Shown here piece by piece: positions 37,569 through 46,889 of a stretch of 64,000 nt of DNA. The DNA comes from Caballeronia terrestris (lineage in GTDB: Bacteria; Pseudomonadota; Gammaproteobacteria; Burkholderiales; Burkholderiaceae). The notes under the pieces were generated by a model. The model was given only the letters and a program-made list of their open reading frames with translations. It searched no databases and was not told the origin of the DNA. The translations under genes and the position numbers were made by a program. The DNA lies in the NCBI RefSeq assembly GCF_001544515.1, contig NZ_FCOL02000004.1, forward strand, positions 186,001-250,000. Reading direction: 5' to 3'. The stretch's first letter is position 1. Every line of letters begins with the position of its first letter.

Positions 37569-37985
37569 TCACGCGCCCTGCTTGTAATTGTTCAGCGCAT
37601 AGCCGCGATCGCGGTAGAAGCGATACCGCTCGCGCCCCGCGACGAGTTCCTGCTCCTCGTTGCCGACCACTTCGAGCAAACGCTCGAAGCGCGCAAACTG
37701 CGGCGGCACGGTCATCCCGAGATTGACGAGAATGCGGTGATGCGGCACGTCGTCGAGATTTGCGGCGAGCACAACAGGCGTATCGGCCGCGAGCGGGCTG
37801 CCCGCCATGCAGTGCGGCACGAAATCGAGCGGCGAGAAAGTCCACAACTGCTCGTCGAACGCAGCGAGCCGCGCGGGCTCGGCGAGCACGACGATCGGCT
37901 CGCCGCTCAGGTACGCCTTTCGCACGAGACGGCATGCATACGCAATCGAATCGCCGACGTTCGAATGGAAGTCGATGCGCGTCAT
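37569..37985 (-). CDS. holC: DNA polymerase III chi subunit
   Basis: A 138-residue HolC, which with HolD links the clamp loader to single-stranded-DNA-binding protein. MTRIDFHSNVGDSIAYACRLVRKAYLSGEPIVVLAE and LWTFSPLDFVPHCMA are characteristic. It lies 43 bases after pepA, the same order as in E. coli. Confidence 0.95.
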   Translation of the reverse strand: MTRIDFHSNVGDSIAYACRLVRKAYLSGEPIVVLAEPARLAAFDEQLWTFSPLDFVPHCMAGSPLAADTPVVLAANLDDVPHHRILVNLGMTVPPQFARFERLLEVVGNEEQELVAGRERYRFYRDRGYALNNYKQGA

Positions 37986-38028
37986 GCGTGCGCCTCTTGC
38001 ATCTTCGGCGCTGAAGGAAAACGCGCCG

Positions 38029-39549
38029 TCATTGGCCCGCGCGGTCGATCAGGAACTGCGCGAGCAGCGGCACCGGCCGGCCGGTCGCGCCCTTTGCCGC
38101 GCCGCTCTTCCACGCAGTGCCCGCGATATCCAGATGCGCCCACGGATAGTTCTGCGTGAAGCGCGACAGGAAACACGCCGCCGTCACGCTACCCGCCGGA
38201 CGGCCGCCGATATTCGCGACATCGGCGAAATTGGACTTGAGCTGATCCTGATACTCGTCGTCGAGCGGCAAACGCCAGGCCGGATCGACCGCTTCGCGCG
38301 ATGCATCGAGCAATTCGCCCGCGAGCGCGTCGTCCTTCGAGAAGAGACCCGTGTTGTGATGGCCGAGCGCGATGATGCACGCGCCCGTGAGCGTCGCGAT
38401 ATCGACGACCGCCGCCGGCTTGAAGCGTTCCGCATATGTGAGCGCATCGCAGAGGATGAGGCGGCCTTCGGCGTCGGTGTTGAGCACTTCGATCGTCGTG
38501 CCGGACATCGCCGTGATGACGTCGCCCGGCTTGAGCGCATTGCCGGCCGGCATGTTCTCACAAGTCGGCACGATGCCGACGACGTTGAGCTTCAGCCCCA
38601 TCTCCGCGACGGCGCGCAACGTGCCGAACACCGACGCCGCGCCGCACATGTCGTACTTCATCTCGTCCATCGCTTCGCCGGGCTTGATAGAGATGCCGCC
38701 CGAATCGAACGTGATGCCCTTGCCGACGAGCACAACCGGCGCGCCCGCGTTCTTGCCCGCCCCCGCGCCCTGATACTGCATGACGATGAACGCGGGCGGC
38801 TCGATCGATCCCTTCGCGACCGCGAGGAACGAGCCCATGCCGAGCGCTTCGATCTGCTTTTGTCCAAGCACTTCGACCTTCAGCTTCCAGTCGCGGCCGA
38901 GCTTCTTCGCGGTCTGGCCGAGATACGTCGGCGTGCAGACGTTCGGCGGCAGGTTGCCGAGATCGCGCGTCAGGTCCATGCCGTTGGCGAGCGCGGCGGC
39001 CTGCTTCGCCGCGAGCTTCGCGGCCTTCTCGTCGGCCGGGTCGATGCTGAACACGATCTTCTTCAGCGCGCGCGTGCCGTTCTCCGGCTTGCTCTTCATC
39101 TGCGTGAACTTGTAGGTCAGCTCGCGCAGAGCGAGGATCGCGGCGCGCACGGCCCAGTCGCCGCTGCGCTCGAGCACGGGCAGTTGCGCGAGCGTGAACG
39201 TCACTTGCGCGATTTTCGTGCCGAGGATCGCGCGCCATGCGGCACGCACCGCTTCGCCGTAGGCTTTCTGATTGAAGGCATCCTGCTTGCCAAGCCCGAC
39301 CAGCAACAAACGCGATGCGCCGATGCCTGTTACTTCCTGCAGAAAGAGCGTCGTGCCCGCGCGGCCGCTCATGTCGCCGGCCTTCACGACGCGCGTGACG
39401 AGGCCCTTGGTAACCAGATCCATTTCGAGTGCGGCACCCGTCAGCGTCTGCGCTTCGAACACGCCGACCACCACGACATCGGCCTTCCCGGTGAGGAAAC
39501 CATTTGCTGCGCCTTTGCTCCAATCACAGGCTTTTATGCTAAAGTCCAT
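38029..39549 (-). CDS. pepA: Leucyl aminopeptidase (PepA, M17)
   Basis: A 506-residue two-metal aminopeptidase of the M17 family, removing N-terminal residues from peptides; some PepA proteins also bind DNA. The signature NTDAEGRL and metal-binding [26 protein letters not shown] are present. First of pepA-holC-DUF2486, divergent from lptF by 171 bases. Confidence 0.97.
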   Translation of the reverse strand: MDFSIKACDWSKGAANGFLTGKADVVVVGVFEAQTLTGAALEMDLVTKGLVTRVVKAGDMSGRAGTTLFLQEVTGIGASRLLLVGLGKQDAFNQKAYGEAVRAAWRAILGTKIAQVTFTLAQLPVLERSGDWAVRAAILALRELTYKFTQMKSKPENGTRALKKIVFSIDPADEKAAKLAAKQAAALANGMDLTRDLGNLPPNVCTPTYLGQTAKKLGRDWKLKVEVLGQKQIEALGMGSFLAVAKGSIEPPAFIVMQYQGAGAGKNAGAPVVLVGKGITFDSGGISIKPGEAMDEMKYDMCGAASVFGTLRAVAEMGLKLNVVGIVPTCENMPAGNALKPGDVITAMSGTTIEVLNTDAEGRLILCDALTYAERFKPAAVVDIATLTGACIIALGHHNTGLFSKDDALAGELLDASREAVDPAWRLPLDDEYQDQLKSNFADVANIGGRPAGSVTAACFLSRFTQNYPWAHLDIAGTAWKSGAAKGATGRPVPLLAQFLIDRAGQ

Positions 39550-39720
39550 CGCGCTTATCCTCGGATAAAATCTGGGCTGAAGGATGAAAGCCGCAATTAT
39601 CCGCTATTTTTTCCGCGGCGGTCACAGGCGAGAGTCTCCGGGAATGTCACCATCACCCGTCGTCTGTCAAAGCATGCGCATTCGCCTAATGCATCGCCGC
39701 CGGCCATCGGTTTCCAATCA

Positions 39721-40815
39721 ATGATCTTCGAACGCTCCCTACAGCGCGAACTCGCGTATACGGCCGGCGCCGTATTCATGGTGCTGCTCACGATCATGCT
39801 GACGACGATGATGATCCGCATCGTCGGCTTCGCGGCATCGGGCCAGGTCGACCCGCGCGACGTCGTCGTGCTGATCGGGCTCACCGTCATCGGCTATCTC
39901 GCGGTCATGCTGATCGTGACGCTCTTCGTGTCGATCCTCTTCGTGCTCACGCGCTGGTATCGCGACTCGGAGATGGTCGTGTGGCTCGCGTCCGGCGTGA
40001 GCCAGACGCGCCTCATCAAACCCGTCGCCGTATTCTCCACACCGATCATTTTGTTGATCGTGTTCTTCGCCTTCGTCGGCTGGCCGTGGTCGAACCAACA
40101 GAGCAAGCTCATCAAGGCGCGCTTTCAACAGCGCGACGAAGTCTCTCTGCTCGCGCCGGGCCAGTTCCGCGAATCGCCGGCGAGCCATCGCGTGTTCTTT
40201 ATCGAGAAGATGTCGCCGGATCAGGGGCACGTCGAAAACGTGTTCGTGACGAGCACGGAAGGCGGCAAGGTGAACGTGATCGTCTCGAAGAACGGCCACA
40301 CCGAAACGCGCAACGACGGCGATCGCTTCATCGTGCTGGAAAACGGCCGACGTTATGACGGCGAGCCCGGTCAGCCGAACTTCCGCATCATGGAGTTCGA
40401 GCGCTATGGTGTGAAGATACAGAGCCACCAGGTGGTCAACACGCCGACCACGACGGGCATTTACACGCCCGACCTGCTCGCCAATCCGACCAAGGACAAC
40501 CTCGCCGAATTCGCGTGGCGCGCGGGCCTGCCGCTCATCGCGATCAACCTGATGCTGCTCGCCATCCCGCTCTCCTACCAGAACCCCCGCCGCAGCCGCA
40601 CGATCAATCTCGTGATGGCCGTGCTGATCTACCTGACGTATTCGAACCTGCTGAACGTGGTCCAGTCGTGGATCGAGCAAGGGAAGATGTCGTTTGGCGT
40701 CGGCATCATCGGGCTGCACGTGCTCGTGCTGGCGCTCGTCGGCTTCATCTTCTGGCTGCGCGTGCGCAACCGGCCGCTCTTCAAGCTGCCGTCCTTCCGC
40801 TCGAAGGAGGCCTGA
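39721..40815 (+). CDS. lptF: LPS export permease LptF
   Basis: A 364-residue YjgP/YjgQ permease; with LptG and the ATPase LptB it extracts LPS from the inner membrane. It has hydrophobic helices at about 15-35, 50-75 and 95-118. The periplasmic beta-jellyroll domain (about 120-265) is followed by helices 270-350. MIFERSLQRELAYTAGAVFMVLL matches the LptF start. The ribosome site before ATG 39721 is poor. Longer frames upstream are the antisense of pepA. Confidence 0.94.
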   Translation: MIFERSLQRELAYTAGAVFMVLLTIMLTTMMIRIVGFAASGQVDPRDVVVLIGLTVIGYLAVMLIVTLFVSILFVLTRWYRDSEMVVWLASGVSQTRLIKPVAVFSTPIILLIVFFAFVGWPWSNQQSKLIKARFQQRDEVSLLAPGQFRESPASHRVFFIEKMSPDQGHVENVFVTSTEGGKVNVIVSKNGHTETRNDGDRFIVLENGRRYDGEPGQPNFRIMEFERYGVKIQSHQVVNTPTTTGIYTPDLLANPTKDNLAEFAWRAGLPLIAINLMLLAIPLSYQNPRRSRTINLVMAVLIYLTYSNLLNVVQSWIEQGKMSFGVGIIGLHVLVLALVGFIFWLRVRNRPLFKLPSFRSKEA

Positions 40816-40819
40816 GACG

Positions 40820-41968
40820 ATGCGCATCTACGAAAGGTACTTCGCGCGTCAGATCTATCTCGCGTTCATCTTCATCCTGTTCGCGTTCTCGGGTCTGTTC
40901 TTCTTCTTCGACCTGATCAACGAGCTGAACACGGTCGGCCACGGTAATTACAAGTTCGGGCTCGCCGTGCTGCGCGTCGCGTTGCAGACGCCGTCGCGCT
41001 TCTACGAAATCATCCCGGTCGCGGCGCTCATCAGCGCGATCTACGTATTCGCGCAGATGGCGGCGGCCTCCGAGTTCACGATCTTCCGCGTGTCCGGGCT
41101 CTCGACGGGCAGCGCGTTGCGATCGCTCCTGAAGATCGGCGTGCCGCTCGTGTTCATCACGTACATCATCGGCGAAGTGGTCGGGCCGTACTCGGACCAA
41201 CTGAGCGAGCGCGTGCGGCTGGAAGCGCTGGGTTCATCGGTATCGACGAATTTTCAGTCGGGCGTGTGGGTGAAGGACACGCTGACCGCGCGCGACAACG
41301 GCGAGCAGGTCACGCGTTTCGTGAACGTCGGCCAGTTGAATCCCGATACGACGATCGCGAACGTGCGCATCTACGAATTCGATTCGAAGTTTCGCCTGCA
41401 GAACGTGCGGATCGCGAAGTCCGGCGTGTACGCGCCTCCGGGGCACTGGAAGCTCACGGGCGTCACCGATACGCAATTGATCGACGCCGCGCCCCAAGCC
41501 GTCAATCCCGGCGATGCGCTGAACCCCGTGTATCGCGCGCAGCAAACGACGCTGCCCGAGTACTCGCTGCGCTCCGAACTGACACCGCAGATTCTGTCGG
41601 TGCTGCTGGTGTCGCCGGACCGGATGTCGATGTTCAACCTCTTTCGCTACATCCAGCATCTGACCGAAAATCATCAGGACACGCAGCGCTATCAAATCGC
41701 GTTCTGGCGCAAGATTCTGTATCCGTTCGCGGTGTTCGTGATGCTGGTTCTGTCGCTGCCGTTTGCGTATCTGCACACGCGTGCGGGCGTGGTCGGCGTA
41801 AAGGTGTTCGGCGGCATCATGATCGGCATGAGTTTCCAGTTATTCAATACGCTGTTCTCGCACATCGGCAACCTGAACACGTGGCCCGCGCCGGTCACGG
41901 CGGCGGTTCCTGCGCTCGCGTATCTGATCGTCGGGCTGATTGGCTTGAGATGGGTCGATCGGCATTGA
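40820..41968 (+). CDS. lptG: LPS export permease LptG
   Basis: A 382-residue partner of LptF with the same layout: three helices, a periplasmic jellyroll (about 135-290) and three C-terminal helices. MRIYERYFARQIYLAFIFILFAFSGLFFFFDL is the typical start. AAGGAGG 9 bases before ATG 40820 lies within the end of lptF, giving tight coupling (4-base gap). Confidence 0.95.
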   Translation: MRIYERYFARQIYLAFIFILFAFSGLFFFFDLINELNTVGHGNYKFGLAVLRVALQTPSRFYEIIPVAALISAIYVFAQMAAASEFTIFRVSGLSTGSALRSLLKIGVPLVFITYIIGEVVGPYSDQLSERVRLEALGSSVSTNFQSGVWVKDTLTARDNGEQVTRFVNVGQLNPDTTIANVRIYEFDSKFRLQNVRIAKSGVYAPPGHWKLTGVTDTQLIDAAPQAVNPGDALNPVYRAQQTTLPEYSLRSELTPQILSVLLVSPDRMSMFNLFRYIQHLTENHQDTQRYQIAFWRKILYPFAVFVMLVLSLPFAYLHTRAGVVGVKVFGGIMIGMSFQLFNTLFSHIGNLNTWPAPVTAAVPALAYLIVGLIGLRWVDRH

Positions 41969-41981
41969 ACCGGAGCCACGC

Positions 41982-42353
41982 ATGAGCAAGCACGGCATCA
42001 TCCTGTTCGGACACGGGGCGCGCGATCCGCGCTGGGCGGAGCCGTTCGAGCGGCTCGCAACGAAGCTGCGCGCGACGCGCAGCGATCCGGTTTCGCTCGC
42101 GTTTCTCGAACTGATGACGCCCGACCTGCCGACCGCGGTCGCCGCGCTCGCCCTCGATGGTTGCGATACGGTCACCGTCGTGCCGGTGTTCTTCGGCCAG
42201 GGCGGACATGTGCGGCGCGATCTGCCGCTGGTCATCGATCAATGTCGTTCAGCGCATCCGTATCTGACGATTCATTGCGCGACGGCGGTGGGAGAAGACG
42301 ACGGCGTGCTGGATGCGGTCGCCGATTACTGCGTTAGGCAGGTGGGTTCATAG
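41982..42353 (+). CDS. cbiX: CbiX/SirB-type sirohydrochlorin chelatase
   Basis: A 123-residue single-domain class II chelatase (small CbiX form). GIILFGHGARDPRW carries the metal-binding His, and VTVVPVFFGQGGHVRRDLP the second. It inserts cobalt or iron into sirohydrochlorin, for B12 or siroheme. It follows lptG by 13 bases but functionally belongs with cobA, which converges on it. Confidence 0.9.
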   Translation: MSKHGIILFGHGARDPRWAEPFERLATKLRATRSDPVSLAFLELMTPDLPTAVAALALDGCDTVTVVPVFFGQGGHVRRDLPLVIDQCRSAHPYLTIHCATAVGEDDGVLDAVADYCVRQVGS

Positions 42354-42370
42354 GAACCAAGCGCCCAATA

Positions 42371-42400
42371 AAAAACGCACCGTCTCCGGTGCGTTTTTTA
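42371..42400 (+). terminator. Bidirectional terminator between cbiX and cobA
   Basis: A 12-bp stem AAAAACGCACCG/CGGTGCGTTTTT with a TCTC loop. A and T runs at the two ends let it work for both converging genes. Confidence 0.92.
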
Positions 42401-42417
42401 TGTCTGTCGTCGGGCTA

Positions 42418-43170
42418 TCAAGCCGCGATCTGCAGCACCTTCGAAACAGCAGCAGACGCAGACACCCGCTCCGCAAACGCCTCGCCGATCATCAGCAAGC
42501 TCGGCTGCGACGCATCGAGCCAATCCTGCGCTTCACCCTGCGCCATGCGATCGAGCGTAATTGTCAGCGTGCGTTCGCGCGGCGTGCTGCATGCCTCGAC
42601 GATCGCGACCGGCGTCGATCCCGCGCGGCCTGCGTCGATCAATTGCCGCGCGATATCCGGCGCGCTGTCACGGCCCATGTAGAACACGAGCGAATCGGCG
42701 CTGGCCTGCTCGCGAATTTCGTCGCTGTCCGGTGCGCGGCTGTGCGTCGCGAGCGCGACGCTGCGCGATACGCCGCGCAATGTCAGCGAGCGCTTCAACG
42801 TCGCCGCACTCGCCAGCGCCGCCGTGATCCCCGGCACGACCTCATACTCGATACCCGCCGCTTCCAGAGCGCGCATCTCTTCGTCGGCGCGGCCGAACAG
42901 CATCGGATCACCGCCCTTCAACCGCACGACGACCTCATGCTCCAGCGCCGCATCGACGATCTGCTTGTTGATGAAATGCTGCGCAGTCGAGCGCTGGCCG
43001 CACCGCTTGCCGACCGCGATCCTGCGTGCGTTCGGCGCGTAGTCGAGCATCGCCGGCTCGATCAGCGCGTCGTGCAGCACGACATCGGCGCGGCTCAAGA
43101 GCTTCGCGCCGCGAACCGTGATGAGGTCCGCGGCACCCGGCCCCGCGCCGATCAGATAGACCTTGCCCAT
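42418..43170 (-). CDS. cobA: Uroporphyrinogen-III C-methyltransferase (SUMT)
   Basis: A 250-residue SAM-dependent methyltransferase converting uroporphyrinogen III to precorrin-2. Motifs are VYLIGAGPGAADLITVRGAKLL, VVRLKGGDPMLFGRADEE and YEVVPGITAALASAA. It lacks the CysG oxidase/chelatase domains. ATG 43170 has GAAGG 8 bases upstream; a GTG three codons earlier is less well placed. It is the last gene of the sulfate operon, 19 bases after cysN, so it supplies siroheme precursor for CysI. Confidence 0.95.
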   Translation of the reverse strand: MGKVYLIGAGPGAADLITVRGAKLLSRADVVLHDALIEPAMLDYAPNARRIAVGKRCGQRSTAQHFINKQIVDAALEHEVVVRLKGGDPMLFGRADEEMRALEAAGIEYEVVPGITAALASAATLKRSLTLRGVSRSVALATHSRAPDSDEIREQASADSLVFYMGRDSAPDIARQLIDAGRAGSTPVAIVEACSTPRERTLTITLDRMAQGEAQDWLDASQPSLLMIGEAFAERVSASAAVSKVLQIAA

Positions 43171-43189
43171 TGCGCTCACCTTCTCGCCA

Positions 43190-44503
43190 TCAAGCCGAGA
43201 ACGAACGGATCATGCCGGCCGCGACCGTATGATGCGTCGCTTCGTCGATCAACACGAACGCGCCAGTGCCCTGATGCGTGTCGTACGCGTCGGCGACGAG
43301 CGGCTTTTGCAGCGTCAGCGCCACGCGGCCGATGTCGTTCATCGCGAGGTCGTGGCGATCGATTGCGTGCGAAAGCGTATGCACGTCGAGCACTTCCTTG
43401 ATCGCACCGATGCGCGCGAACACCGTGTTCGTCGTCTGCTTCAGCAGATACTTGCGTTGCAGCGAAAGCGGCTCTTCGTCGAACCAGCACAGGTCCGCCT
43501 CGATCTTCTTCGCAGGCTCGATGTTCGACGCGCGCGGCACGAACGTATCGCCGCGCGAGACATCGACGTCTTCCGCGAGACGGATCGTCACCGTCTGACC
43601 CGCGAACGCGCGATCCACCTGCGCGACGCCGCCGGGCACCGGCGCGATGATCTCGGCGACCGTCGCTTCGCGGTTCGCGGGCAGCACGGTAATCGAATCG
43701 CCGATGCGCACTTCGCCCGCTTCCACGCGGCCCATGTATCCGCGGAAGTCGTCGGCCTGGCTGCCGTCCTGGCGCGCGACCCATTGCACCGGGAAACGCA
43801 GCGCCTGATCGGTAGGCTGCGTGACTGGCAGCGCTTCGAGCAGATCGAGCAGCGGCTCGCCTGCGTACCACGGCATGCGTTCGCTCGCGGTCACGATGTT
43901 GTCGCCCTTCAACGCCGACACCGGCACGAAACGCACATTCGAGATACCGAGCTGGCGCGCGAGTTCGACATACGCGTCGCGGATTTCGTTGAAACGCGCT
44001 TCGCTGTATTCGACGAGGTCCATCTTGTTGATCGCGACGATCACATGCTGCAAGCCCAGCAGCTTGACGATCGCGCTGTGGCGCTTGGTCTGCGGCAGCA
44101 GTTGCGCGACGCCGTCGACGAACGTGACACGCGTTGCATCGACCAAAATGATCGCCGCGTGCGCGGTCGATGCGCCCGTCACCATATTGCGCGTGTACTG
44201 CTCGTGGCCCGGCGTGTCGGCGATGATGAACTTGCGCTTGGCGGTCGCGAAATAGCGATACGCGACGTCGATCGTGATGCCCTGCTCGCGCTCGGCCTCC
44301 AGCCCGTCCGTCAGTAGCGACAAATCGATTTCATCGCCGACCGTGCGCTTGTTCTTCGCGCGCGAGAGCGCCGAAAGCTGATCCGACAGCACAGCCTTGC
44401 TGTCGTAAAGGAGGCGGCCGATCAGCGTGCTCTTGCCGTCGTCGACGCTGCCTGCCGTGATGAATCGCAACACGCCGAGGTCTTCCGCTTGATAAATGCT
44501 CAT
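43190..44503 (-). CDS. cysN: Sulfate adenylyltransferase subunit 1 (GTPase)
   Basis: A 437-residue translation-factor-like GTPase driving APS formation by CysD. G1 is GSVDDGKSTLIGRLLYD, G2 EREQGITIDVAYRYF, G3 DTPGHEQY and G4 NKMD. It ends after the beta-barrel domains without a fused CysC kinase, which fits an APS-reducing pathway. Confidence 0.97.
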   Translation of the reverse strand: MSIYQAEDLGVLRFITAGSVDDGKSTLIGRLLYDSKAVLSDQLSALSRAKNKRTVGDEIDLSLLTDGLEAEREQGITIDVAYRYFATAKRKFIIADTPGHEQYTRNMVTGASTAHAAIILVDATRVTFVDGVAQLLPQTKRHSAIVKLLGLQHVIVAINKMDLVEYSEARFNEIRDAYVELARQLGISNVRFVPVSALKGDNIVTASERMPWYAGEPLLDLLEALPVTQPTDQALRFPVQWVARQDGSQADDFRGYMGRVEAGEVRIGDSITVLPANREATVAEIIAPVPGGVAQVDRAFAGQTVTIRLAEDVDVSRGDTFVPRASNIEPAKKIEADLCWFDEEPLSLQRKYLLKQTTNTVFARIGAIKEVLDVHTLSHAIDRHDLAMNDIGRVALTLQKPLVADAYDTHQGTGAFVLIDEATHHTVAAGMIRSFSA

Positions 44504-44528
44504 GATCCGTTTTCCTTTGGCGTGATGC

Positions 44529-45491
44529 TTAGAAATAACCTTGCTTCTTGCGCTGTTCCATCGCGGCTTCCGACGCCTGGTCGTCCATCCGCGTGGCGCC
44601 GCGCTCCGTGATTTCCGTCACGGCGGTCTCGGCGATGATCTTCTCGACGTCGTCGGCGTCGCTTGCGACCGGGCACGTGCAGCTGATGTCACCGACCGTG
44701 CGAAAGCGCACTTGTGCGACTTCGGCGGTTTCGCCGTCGCGCACCGGTGTGAGCGGCGTGACCGGCACGAGCAGGCCATTGCGACGCACGATCTCGCGGT
44801 CATGCGCGTAGTAGATCGACGGCAATTCGAGCTTTTCGCGCGCGATGTATTGCCACACGTCGAGTTCGGTCCAGTTCGAGATCGGGAACACGCGCAGGTG
44901 TTCGCCCGCATGCAGCCGCGCGTTGTAGATGCTCCACAGTTCCGGGCGCTGCGCCTTCGGGTCCCACTGGCCGAATTCGTCGCGGAACGAGAAGATGCGT
45001 TCTTTCGCGCGCGCCTTCTCTTCATCGCGACGCGCGCCGCCGATCATCGCGGTATAGCCGTATTGCTCGATGGTTTCGAGAAGCGTCACGGCTTGCGCGG
45101 CATTGCGCGAATCCGTCTCGCGACGCAGGCGCACAGTGCCCTTCTTGATCGAATCCTCGACGTGGCCGACCACGAGTTCCGCGCCGATTTCCTGCGCGCG
45201 ACGATCGCGGAAGTCGATCACTTCGTCGAAGTTGTGGCCCGTGTCGATATGCACGAGTGGAAACGGCAGTTGCGTCTTGCGACCGCCGCCGAGACCGAAC
45301 GCCTTGAGCGCCAGATGCAGGACGACGACCGAATCCTTGCCGCCCGAGAACAGGAGCGCCGGCTTGCTGCATTCGGCGACGAGTTCACGCAGGATGTGAA
45401 TGGACTCGGCTTCGAGCCAGTCGAGGTGGTCCATCCGGGTCGCCGTGTTGGCGATCGGGGCGGTGACGGTTGAGTCGAGCGTGGTGCTCAT
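44529..45491 (-). CDS. cysD: Sulfate adenylyltransferase subunit 2
   Basis: A 320-residue PP-loop ATP sulfurylase subunit that adenylates sulfate to APS. LLFSGGKDSVVVLHLA is the PP-loop; HIDTGHNFDEVIDFRD, SIYNARLHAGEHLRVFPISNWTELDVWQYI and the C-terminal RGATRMDDQASEAAMEQRKKQGYF are characteristic. Co-transcribed with cysN (25-base gap). Confidence 0.97.
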   Translation of the reverse strand: MSTTLDSTVTAPIANTATRMDHLDWLEAESIHILRELVAECSKPALLFSGGKDSVVVLHLALKAFGLGGGRKTQLPFPLVHIDTGHNFDEVIDFRDRRAQEIGAELVVGHVEDSIKKGTVRLRRETDSRNAAQAVTLLETIEQYGYTAMIGGARRDEEKARAKERIFSFRDEFGQWDPKAQRPELWSIYNARLHAGEHLRVFPISNWTELDVWQYIAREKLELPSIYYAHDREIVRRNGLLVPVTPLTPVRDGETAEVAQVRFRTVGDISCTCPVASDADDVEKIIAETAVTEITERGATRMDDQASEAAMEQRKKQGYF

Positions 45492-45599
45492 ATTCGTCGA
45501 TCCTTTTCTTGGCAGCGCTTTCAGCTTTTGGCGAAGGCGTCGCGTTTCAATAACAGAGGTTTCTTGCTTGCGACGGCGCGTCGTTCGCGCGCCTTGTCG

Positions 45600-46325
45600 T
45601 CAGATCGCCGAGCTGGGTGCTGCCTCGGCGACGATCTTGATGTTCGTGATGTGCAGGCCGCATTCCTTCGTATCGCGCGATTCCCACCACCAGCGTCCGG
45701 CGCGGCTGTCCTCGCCGGGACGAATCGCGCGCGTGCACGGTTCGCAGCCGATGCTCGGATAACCGCGCGCATGCAGCGGATTCACGGGGACGTCGAAGGC
45801 TTTCAGGTAATCCCACACTTCTGCTTCGGTCCAGTCCGCGAGCGGATTGAACTTCGCGATATTGCGCGGCGCGTCGTGTTCTTCTTCGTGCAGCTCGACG
45901 CGCGTCACCGACTGCTCGCGGCGCTGGCCGGTCACCCATGCGCTCACGTCCTTCAACGCGCGGTTGAGCGGCTCGACCTTGCGAATCCCGCAGCAGTCCT
46001 TGCGCAGATCGACGCTTTCGTAGAACGCGTTCAAACCGTGATCGCGCACATAGGCTTCGACCGCTTCCGGCTGCGGATGAAACTGCTCGATGTCGAAGCC
46101 GTAGCGTTCCTTCACGCGGTCGTACATGCCGATCGTCTCAGCGTGCAGGCGCCCCGTGTTCAGCGAGAAGATGCCAATTTTCACGCCGCGCGAAAGAATG
46201 GCATGCGTGAGCAGCATGTCTTCGGCGGCGAGGCTGCTGGCTAGCTTGACGCTCTCGTGGCGTTGCGCGATCGAATCGAGCAGCGCGTCGAGGCGTTCAA
46301 CCTTGGCTTGCAGTTCAGGTGTCAT
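45600..46325 (-). CDS. cysH: Assimilatory APS reductase
   Basis: A 241-residue reductase. The cysteine pairs C111-C112 and C194-x2-C197 bind a [4Fe-4S] cluster, which marks the APS-reducing class rather than the cluster-free PAPS class of E. coli. C222 in KECGLH is the catalytic cysteine that takes the sulfite. It is separated from cysD by 108 bases and overlaps the DUF934 gene by 4 bases. The absence of cysC here agrees with use of APS. Confidence 0.95.
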   Translation of the reverse strand: MTPELQAKVERLDALLDSIAQRHESVKLASSLAAEDMLLTHAILSRGVKIGIFSLNTGRLHAETIGMYDRVKERYGFDIEQFHPQPEAVEAYVRDHGLNAFYESVDLRKDCCGIRKVEPLNRALKDVSAWVTGQRREQSVTRVELHEEEHDAPRNIAKFNPLADWTEAEVWDYLKAFDVPVNPLHARGYPSIGCEPCTRAIRPGEDSRAGRWWWESRDTKECGLHITNIKIVAEAAPSSAI

Positions 46326-46861
46326 CGAGCGGCTCCCGCAGCGAGTGCGGCGCGGCGACGGAACAGGGGTTCAAGATTGTCGGTCGCGCCCTGATAGCGT
46401 TCGGTGAATTCGTCGAAGGCTTTCAGCGCGTCGTTGATGTCCTTGTCTTCGCGCACGGCGAAGGCGTCGAAGCCGCAGCGCGCGTGGAACAGCAACTGAT
46501 CGCGCAGCACGTCGCCGATCGCGCGCAGTTCGCCCGTCCACTGATAGCGCTCGCGCAGCAAGCGGCCGATGGAGAAGCCGCGGCCATCGCGGAACACCGG
46601 GAAGTCGACGGCGATCAGCGCGATCTTGTCGAAATCCGCGACGACGTCCGCAGGTTCATCGTCAGGGGCGAGCCACACGCCGAGTTCGTCTTTCGAACGC
46701 GATGCGATCACAGCGTCCTTCTGCTCTTTCCACAACGAAAAGGGCACGATCACCTTGCCGGCGGGCAACGCATCGACTGCGGGCAGTGCGCCGTCTTCGG
46801 CGGCACGCACGACGGACCAGCCGTCATTGACCACGGCGCGGTTCTTGATAATCAAAGCCAT
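46322..46861 (-). CDS. DUF934 family protein of the sulfate operon
   Basis: A 179-residue protein: MALIIKNRAVVNDGW..., VPFSLWKEQKDAV, FPVFRDGRGFSIGRLLRERYQWTGELRAIGDVLRDQLLFHARCGFDAFAVRED. This is the DUF934 family, found next to sulfite-reductase genes in many proteobacteria. The role is not settled; its coupling to cysH and cysI suggests a helper of sulfite or APS reduction. ATG 46861, 28 bases after cysI. Confidence 0.88.
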   Translation of the reverse strand: MALIIKNRAVVNDGWSVVRAAEDGALPAVDALPAGKVIVPFSLWKEQKDAVIASRSKDELGVWLAPDDEPADVVADFDKIALIAVDFPVFRDGRGFSIGRLLRERYQWTGELRAIGDVLRDQLLFHARCGFDAFAVREDKDINDALKAFDEFTERYQGATDNLEPLFRRRAALAAGAAR

Positions 46862-46889
46862 CTGCAATTTCCTCGATTGGGTCGTGTGA

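Noticed and set aside
37807-39720. Long upstream extension of the lptF frame across pepA and holC
   Set aside because: The extension is antisense to pepA and holC; the LptF family start is at 39721.
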